Shown piece by piece: positions 58,001 to 64,000 of a DNA stretch of 64,000 nt. The translations under genes were made by a program, and so were the position numbers. Every line of letters starts with the position of its first letter. Position 1 is the stretch's first letter. Source of the stretch: Pogostemon cablin (lineage: Eukaryota > Streptophyta > Magnoliopsida > Lamiales > Lamiaceae). The notes beneath the pieces are model-generated. The model was not told the origin of the DNA. It saw only the letters and a program-made list of their open reading frames with translations, and ran no database searches. The stretch spans positions 6,128,314 to 6,192,313 of the forward strand of contig CM043005.1 of assembly GCA_023678885.1 (NCBI GenBank), given 5' to 3'.

Positions 58001-59546
58001 TTGGGCTTGTTTTAGCCATAATTCTGGGATTTGGACTACATTTTGGAGCAACATTATTCACAAAAGATGCCGACGTTCTCCGCCTCATTGCTGTTGGCAT
58101 TCCGGTATTTTTTCTCAAATACAGATCCTTGAATCAGATCGTCTTACAAAATATATTACATGTAGTAATTTTTTCAAGTTTTAAAGAGGAATGCTTTTCA
58201 CAACAGCATATAATTAAATTTAACTTTGAAAAATATTATAGATCATATTCTTTGTATATTAAAGCATGGAAATGTTATGTTTTTTATGTGCAGTTCATTG
58301 CAGCCACTCAACCGATAAACTCATTAGCCTTTGTTTTTGATGGTGTCAATTTTGGAGCTTCTGATTTTGCATATTCAGCATACTCAATGGTATGTATATA
58401 TCTTCCTTTCAGTTCCTCTTTTAATTTTTTTCTATCCTGCATATATAATATGATCTTGATATGATCAAAATATAAATCATAATTAGAAAATATAAAACAA
58501 TGATTGAGTTGAGCTAATACACACATATATAGAGACAGAGCAAGTCTGGCATGAGACCGTCTCTCGTTAAGATGGATTAACTTTTTTAATTAGTTATTAC
58601 TATTTTTTATTCAAGAGGTTATCATTTTTCATCTATCTCACGAATTGTTCATGAAATAAATTAAATTGGATGATATCACTTCATATGAAAAATGTTATCC
58701 CGAACCCATTCCATGACATGGTCTAACACAAGTTTTTGCTGTGTGTATGTATATACGCACACATGCGTGCATGCGATTACACATACCAAGTGAAGATGGA
58801 TTTATTAGTAAGAATTGAACTTCTAAGTGTTGTTGTGCCCTGCAGGTTACAGTAGCAATTATTAGCATACTACTTCTGTTAATTCTTTCAAGTAAAGGAT
58901 TTGTAGGAATATGGGTTACCCTCACCATCTATATGAGTCTAAGAGCCATTGCTGGATTTTGGAGGTAACTTTTCCTCTTACTCCAATCTCATGTTTCATT
59001 CTTTATAGAGTTATATTCTTTACATGAATGAAGGTGTACGTACACCTGACTATATCTAAAATCAATTTAAAATAAAATAGACACGAAAATAGTCAAATAC
59101 CGAATAGTCCTAAGAATGAAGCATTAAAAACTGAATCAAAGTTTAATCTCAAGGCAATATAATAAATTAGACCCCGGAACAGGGTGTGCGTGCACACAAG
59201 ATCTTGCCTTCTTTATCTCATTATCTTTAATTTGGACACTTGTATTAATGAGATATTTAGTCATCATTAATAGGGTGAGCTTTCGTTCAACTCAGTTAAC
59301 CGAGTTATTAATAAATTTAATTAAGTTATTGTTTGATATATTAGTAATTCAGTTAACTTAATTAATCGAATGTTCACCCCATTTCTTAAGCTCAGAACTT
59401 GTGTACAAAAACATTGGAATATAAGATGCAGTATCAAATTGGAATAGAAATCTTTGTTAGATAAGCTAATTTGGGCAATGCTTTTTTATTTTTCTTGGTG
59501 CAGAATTGGTACTGGAACTGGGCCTTGGAAATTTCTTAGGAGCTGA
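55093..59546 (+). CDS. MATE transporter, FRD3/DTX42-like (probable citrate exporter)
   Basis: The product is a 12-helix MATE-family efflux protein of the branch that exports citrate for aluminium tolerance or iron translocation. Exons are 55093-55166, 55375-55496, 55589-55786, 55870-56030, 56098-56233, 56329-56425, 56500-56600, 56689-56852, 56975-57046, 57988-58104, 58294-58389, 58846-58964 and 59504-59546. They total 1,500 nt (499 residues), and all introns are GT-AG. Branch hallmarks are ADPIASLVDTAFIGQIG (residues 50-66), ELAAVGVSIALFNQVSRI, RSLGAPAVLLSLSMQGVFRG, DPIFIFVFKMGVQGAATAH, ATQPINSLAFVFDGVNFGAS and the C-terminal GTGTGPWKFLRS. The acidic cytosolic loop after helix 2 (about residues 105-150) is variable in this branch. 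The closest protein I recall is Arabidopsis DTX42 (AtMATE). Intron 9 is enlarged by a MITE and a foldback element, both outside the splice sites. No lesion is seen. Confidence 0.92.
57071..57260. mobile_element. Eroded Stowaway-like MITE in MATE intron 9
   Basis: It starts CTCTTTCCATTCC after TA. Internal blocks (GGTAATAAATAATG, TTATGTGCATT) match the MITE at 40,254. The right end is degraded near 57,255. Confidence 0.5.
57475..57941. mobile_element. Foldback insertion in MATE intron 9 (467 bp)
   Basis: Two arms of about 225 bp, inverted and almost identical, are separated by a loop of about 14 bp (57,704-57,717). The ends are TGTTAGGAAGTGGGCCC and its complement, so the unit has TG...CA termini. 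It is flanked by GCATA (57470-57474) and GCAGA (57942-57946), a 5-bp duplication with one mismatch. The arms are GC-rich, unlike the intron. Each carries a GGTTCGATTCT box, like the tRNA T-arm/B box, within AAGGTCAGGGGTTCGATTC. Confidence 0.85.
58390..58845 (+). other. MATE intron 11
   Basis: A 456-bp AT-rich intron with GT-AG ends. A GAGACCGTCTCTCGTTAAGA-type motif near 58,554 resembles the TIR of the element at 18,991. No gene inside. Confidence 0.7.
58965..59503 (+). other. MATE intron 12
   Basis: A 539-bp AT-rich intron with GT-AG ends before the short last exon. Nothing else is recognised. Confidence 0.7.
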
Positions 59547-60113
59547 TTCTTAAATATAGAGGGGAATTAATAAGTCAAAATAATGTATTTGGGCTCTCAA
59601 GATTTATTTAGATGTGTATTGTAGTTTAATTTTTAATATATGTAAGAGAAGATTGTTTACCAAATACTTAAAGTAGAAGGGAACAAGATTTAGGAGATCT
59701 ATAAATCCACTTTGTCATACCATCATTTCAGTTTTAAAGCATAAAATGGCTGGTTTCAAGAGTCACTCATTTAAGATACTTAATAAAAGGTGCCCTGCGC
59801 AGGGCTATGACTTTTGCGCCTTAAAATCACATGTCAAGGTGCTGATCTCCAAGGCGCACGCCATATTGTGCCTTGATGGGTGCGTGCTAGGCGCACCTCC
59901 GGCGTGCTTTGAGATTTTGCCCATTTTTGCTTTTTTAAAAGTTCATGATGATTGAAATAAAAATTTTATAAGTTGAATAACAACTTTTACATTGAGTGCA
60001 ACTTATCCTTGGCATAAAATTACAATATAAATTATTTTTAAAATTTTGAATTAAAGATTAAGATAGGGTTTTGAGAGATATACATCACACCTCCACAACG
60101 TTAAACCTTTGCT
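59547..60113 (+). other. 3' UTR of the MATE gene and intergenic DNA
   Basis: It starts with the MATE 3' UTR. From about 59,790 a patch rich in GGCGCAC/GTGCGCC motifs appears, of unknown origin. Confidence 0.4.
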
Positions 60114-60281
60114 GCTGCCGCAACCACCAACTGCTAATTGTCGGCTAGCTATCTGCCTGCCACCGGTCATCCGCCTTTCGTTGGCCGTCCACCAGCCGCT
60201 GCCGCAACCACCAGCTGCCAATTGTCGGCTAGCTATCTGCCCGCCACCGGTCATCCGCCTTTCATTGGTCGTCCACCAGCC
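60114..60281. repeat. 84-bp tandem duplication
   Basis: Two near-identical units start GCTGCCGCAACCACCA (60,114 and 60,198) and end in GTCCACCAGCC. Because 84 is divisible by three, short frames run through both copies, but I see no credible gene around them. Confidence 0.85.
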
Positions 60282-60718
60282 GAAGAACATTTTAATGATG
60301 ATGATGACTTTGATGTCGACGATGAAGGATATGATAATTAGATTATTTTTGTTGCTAGGATAGACTTATTTTATTTCAGTTATGATGAATTTCCATACAT
60401 GCATGTTTCATTTAAACGCAAGGCTTAATGCATGCGTCATATTCGTATCTAGTGTTATATTATGTGTTTTTCAAACTTGATATATAAGGTAGTTACGTAG
60501 TACATAGATTATATCAAGTGTAGGATATGTTTATTCAATATAACAATTTTTTTTTGATTCAATGTGCGAATCCGACGTGTTCTTTATGTCTCGAGCACAA
60601 ATAAGCATAGTTGCGTGTTGCTCCTTTAATAATTATGTATTAAGGAAAGTGGGTGTGATTTTCGTTCATCAAAAGGAATTAACAAACACTCCTGCGAGAT
60701 CATCTTTATTAATTATGT
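60282..60718. other. Intergenic stretch
   Basis: No gene or repeat boundary recognised. Confidence 0.4.
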
Positions 60719-60719
60719 A

Positions 60720-60919
60720 TTCCCTCCATTCCACCGAAGTCCCCATTTTACTATATTGGGTGTTCAATTCAAATGTTCTTATTTTCCTATTTAGTAAAAA
60801 TGACCTACATATGACCCACCACTCACTACTAATACAACTACCAACTACACATAAAATAATAATATTTCTTAATCCACGTGCAAAAAACAACCAGTTACCT
60901 TTCACCGGGACTGAGAGAG
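60720..60919. mobile_element. Stowaway-like MITE, second subfamily, inverted
   Basis: It starts TTCCCTCCATTCCACC and ends CCGGGACTGAGAGAG, flanked by TA. Its body is the reverse complement of the 1184 and 52,709 family (AATCCACGTGCAAAAAAC near the right end). Confidence 0.75.
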
Positions 60920-61302
60920 TAGTATTTAGGATAGTGGGTGGAACGAAAGGGGCTATCTTTTCAGTACAGTGTAAATTCCAATAATATCAATGCTCCAAAC
61001 TTTCAATCAAAGATAGCAATAGGCAAAAAACCACAAACTAAACAAATATGCAGAAAATTAACGAAATCAACACTAACGATTTTAACATGAAAAATCCCTT
61101 TCAACTTGAGAGTAAGAACCATGGGATTTCGAAAACAATCCACTAATAAGCAAGAGTATCCCTCAATTATTTGGGCCACATTTTGGACCATTTTCACTTC
61201 AAGTTAGGTTTCTTTTATTTGTATTTTCTAGCATACACTATATTGAGTAAACTAACAACTTGATGAAAAATATAAATAATGCATTTTTTTTTTCCAACAC
61301 GA

Positions 61303-61476
61303 GTGAGGCTCTTGTGTCCCCGGGAACACCGTGCCCCTTTGCAATTTCCGTGCCCCTTTGCAATTTAAACCCCCTAACAATACATAGGTTTAAATAGAGT
61401 ATGGAGGGGAGGATTATGTTCACATGGGGACACGGCTGTGTGCCCCCGTATCCCGGGGACACAGGAGCTTTTGCCT
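61303..61476. mobile_element. Small inverted-repeat element related to 38,017-38,373
   Basis: It starts GTGAGGCTCTTGTGTCCCCGGG and ends CCCGGGGACACAGGAGCTTTTGCC, giving an imperfect terminal inverted repeat. A 17-bp segment CCGTGCCCCTTTGCAAT is duplicated near the left end. Confidence 0.55.
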
Positions 61477-62225
61477 TTGCCTTCCAACACAGTGTATTGT
61501 ATGTTTTTTTCTTTTTAATTTCATATTGACATTCGCCGAAAATTGTAAATATTTCAACACTAAGTGGTTAAAGATATGAAAATTTTCCTATTAGGTAGTC
61601 CAGATTTTGAGGGATATTTGGCCGAGCTTGGCCGAATTTTGATAAAAATGTCGACCTTTCCTATACATAAATTAGGCAAAATTTAGATCACCACGGGTGA
61701 AATTCTTACAAAATCAATATGAGAGAGGGATAGAATAGAGAGAGAATGAGAGAATAAATATTAATGGAGGAAAAAAAATGTATATTAAAAATGGATTGGT
61801 TGATAATTAATAGAATATGCAGGTGTTAAATTATAAAAATATTTTTTATAAATTGGGTGTGAATTTTAAAAAAAAAAAAAAAAATTTTTCAAATCCCACA
61901 ACAAAATTAGGTACACATATTTTCCCCCATATAATAAGGTGATGTAGAATATTGAACGGAATTCCCAAAATACTTGTTGAGGGGAAAGACAAATAAATAA
62001 ATACATAAATAAGCTGAGATGTAAATTCTAAATAAATTAATATATTGCTATACTAGTTTTTGGTATGAATTACCAAGATACATGAAGAAAATAATATTAA
62101 CAGGTATACATGTACATAAACAGCAGATGATCGAGCACAAGGAATACAGGGACAAAGAGTATTGGTAGGGTAGAGATGATAAACACCATTGAACCATGGA
62201 TCATGAGAAGTTGCTTTCCATTCCA
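61477..62225 (-). other. Intergenic DNA and 3' UTR of the RbcX gene
   Basis: AT-rich sequence with a poly-A run near 61,870. The last 150-200 bp before the stop codon are probably the 3' UTR of the RbcX gene. Confidence 0.4.
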
Positions 62226-63056
62226 TCATCCGGCCACCTCTGTGTTAGTGTCGTCCGGAAGAAATACCACCGTCTCCATAAGACGCTCACGCATCAACTC
62301 CAAATTCTGATCGGAGATCCTTTCGTACATCTTAGTGTGATCACATAACTACATACCAAAGTTGTTACTATGATGAAATGAAATTCATTTTTATGAAAGG
62401 ATGATGTTATGTTGTTGGATAGAGTCGATTCTCAAACCTTAGCCCATCTTTTGTAGAGGTCAAGCCTAGTAATCATTACTCTCTCAGCAAGCTCCTGATT
62501 ATCCTATCAAATAGAATTGACATACACCTTTTTTACACAATACAATGAGAAAAAAGGGGAAATTAGAGAAGTGGTGTGCATTAGCATTGTGTTATTCTTC
62601 AAGTAGAAAATTCTCATATTTGTAATAAAGGGATAAAAGACCTAGTGTTATTACAAATATAAAGTAGTTTAGACAATGTTACCAGATTAAAGGTTGATCT
62701 ACATTAGTGAGACAGAGAAATCTTTGACAGGGGTTGACCAGAAAAAAAGGGTAAACGGTAGTGAGATTGATGATGATGAATATACCTTCACAAGGCCTCG
62801 TATAAAAGTCTTCCCATAACCATGTTCGTTTGATGAAACATAACTGCAACAATATAGTTACCATGTACTAAAATATAAGATTTCCTGTATTTAATGAAAC
62901 TAGCCTTCTTGAATAGTTTGAAAAATTAAATTTACACATAGCAGAAAATCAAAGAATGCTCAACTGATAGAACCATCGGTACTGTGGAGGGTTCAACTCG
63001 TATAGTTGGTTCAAGACAGTTCTCACAGCTTTGTAAGTGAAATAGTCCAGAATTTG
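62226..63056 (-). CDS. RBCX2: RbcX-like Rubisco assembly chaperone, 3' exons only
   Basis: RbcX proteins are small helical chloroplast chaperones that hold the C terminus of the Rubisco large subunit and help dimers assemble. Exons (minus strand) are 63056-62965, 62843-62786, 62503-62438 and 62348-62226. Introns are GT-AG, and the stop is TGA at 62228-62226. They encode 112 residues: QILDYFTYKAVRTVLNQLYE, NPPQYRWFY, YGKTFIRGLVK, ELAERVMITRLDLYKRWAK, CDHTKMYERISDQNLELMRE and a short acidic tail. This order matches plant RbcX of the RbcX2 type rather than RbcX1. The first exon, with the transit peptide, was not found between 63,057 and 64,000 and probably lies beyond the window. The start of the gene is therefore unknown. 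Confidence 0.88.
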
Positions 63057-63375
63057 CTGCAAATAATACCATCTTACTTGGTCACATTAACTGATAACAT
63101 GCAAATTGAATAGCAAACTCAATACAATGTGAATAGGACGTGTAAATTTTGTTGATTGCATCAGCTACAATTAACTCAAACATGCGGATCCTCTGTCGTG
63201 CATAAATCACAATAACAGCTGAGATTGGTTCCATAAAGTATTAACCAAAACAGGTTAGTGAGAGGGGGCAAACAACTGGATCAAATATATACATATAGGT
63301 TATCTTGGATGCGATTTATGTGGATTTTTGAAACCCATATGAAAAAGCCAAAGGATTTTGAGACCAAATTGAATA
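63057..63375 (-). other. Probable first intron of the RbcX gene
   Basis: AT-rich sequence upstream of the first exon seen. The acceptor AG lies just before 63,056 on the minus strand. No coding match was found. Confidence 0.5.
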
Positions 63376-63490
63376 CTCCATCCCAACAAGCTTTTTACCC
63401 TTTCCTCATAAATTAGAAAGGAAAGGTGAAAAGCTTGCTGGGACGGAGATTTAAAAAGGAAAGGTGAAAAGCTTGCTAGGACGGAGGGAG
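63376..63490. mobile_element. Short Stowaway-like MITE (115 bp)
   Basis: Ends CTCCATCCCAACAAGC and GCTAGGACGGAGGGAG, flanked by TA. A segment containing GGAAAGGTGAAAAGCTTGCT is tandemly duplicated at the right end, so the right terminus (GGGACGGAG) occurs twice. Confidence 0.8.
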
Positions 63491-64000
63491 TAGTAATAAT
63501 CTATGTTTGTTTTAAATATTTAGTTGGGAAGGTTTTAGTTTTACAACAAAATCAATGCTTAAGAACTGGCTGGAGATGCGTGTAAATGACTATTAAATGA
63601 AGTGAGAGAGGCGAGAGAAAGAGAGAAAAGCACCCACCAATTATGTAGTGTATAGAGCATAAGTTGAGAATTAATAGAGCTAATAAGTGGATGTAGAGGT
63701 GGTTTTTGAAAACTGGATTCTAAAAGCACCACCGAGAACAAGTCTAGAATTTCAAAAGTTCAAAGCCAGTTTTTAAAACCGGAAAACAACACATGCTCTA
63801 AGGCTCTGACTGGTATCCATGGTAGATTAACAAATGTTTCGAGAACCAGAGAGAGGCCAAGTTCTTTGCCAAAACAACGAGATAATAATAAATCAATTAA
63901 GGCTGTATATTGTAACAATCTCGAGCTTATCATATTTATTATGCATTAGGAACTCTAAGTCCTTCCTACCACATTAGAAATTAAACAAGGCATGGATGTT
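63491..64000. other. AT-rich stretch at the window edge
   Basis: No exon recognised. Probably still intron or upstream DNA of the RbcX gene. Confidence 0.4.

Noticed and set aside
60109..60363. 84-codon frame ending in an acidic stretch
   Set aside because: Generated by an 84-bp tandem duplication; no homologous domain recognised.

Overview
The window is nuclear DNA of a flowering plant. The three recognisable host genes are chloroplast or membrane proteins of land-plant type, with spliced genes and AT-rich introns. Everything else is typical plant repeat DNA: Ty1-copia elements, Stowaway-like, hAT, CACTA and Mutator-like insertions, a LINE tail and a SINE-like unit. A dicot is likely; I cannot name the species.

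Layout. Bases 1-1,927 are intergenic with two Stowaway-like MITEs. Bases 1,933-16,627 are one composite insertion flanked by TTCTT. It has short TRIM-like LTRs at both ends, a minus-strand copia element (A) inside, and a second, plus-strand copia element (C, 7,240-15,811) nested in A's gag gene. Bases 16,633-22,826 hold small DNA transposons, including a 1-kb Mutator-like element with a perfect 9-bp target duplication and two hAT-like elements. Bases 22,832-37,349 are an old minus-strand copia element (B, target site GAATG), split by another plus-strand element (D, 25,878-33,945, target site CATAA) of the same family as C. Bases 37,350-41,700 are intergenic with CACTA-type and other inverted-repeat elements.

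Host genes. (1) A chloroplast dicarboxylate (glutamate/malate, DIT2-type) translocator, minus strand, three exons, 41,749-44,525, 547 residues. (2) A MATE transporter of the FRD3/DTX42 citrate-exporter branch, plus strand, 13 exons, 55,093-59,546, 499 residues. Its ninth intron carries a MITE and a 467-bp foldback insertion. (3) The last four exons of an RbcX-type Rubisco assembly chaperone, minus strand, 62,226-63,056; the 5' end is not in the window. For both complete genes the summed exon lengths are divisible by three. DIT2 (photorespiratory carbon/nitrogen exchange) and RbcX (Rubisco assembly) both serve the chloroplast; nothing shows that they are co-regulated.

Main unusual points. The A/TRIM composite looks like a chimera of two retroelement families. 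C and D share the same internal deletion and the same in-frame stop, so the family seems to have spread while defective. C and D carry unrelated satellite arrays at the same place in their leaders. A near-perfect foldback element with a tRNA-like B box sits in a MATE intron. All coordinates come from reading the sequence by eye; boundaries of decayed repeats are approximate.
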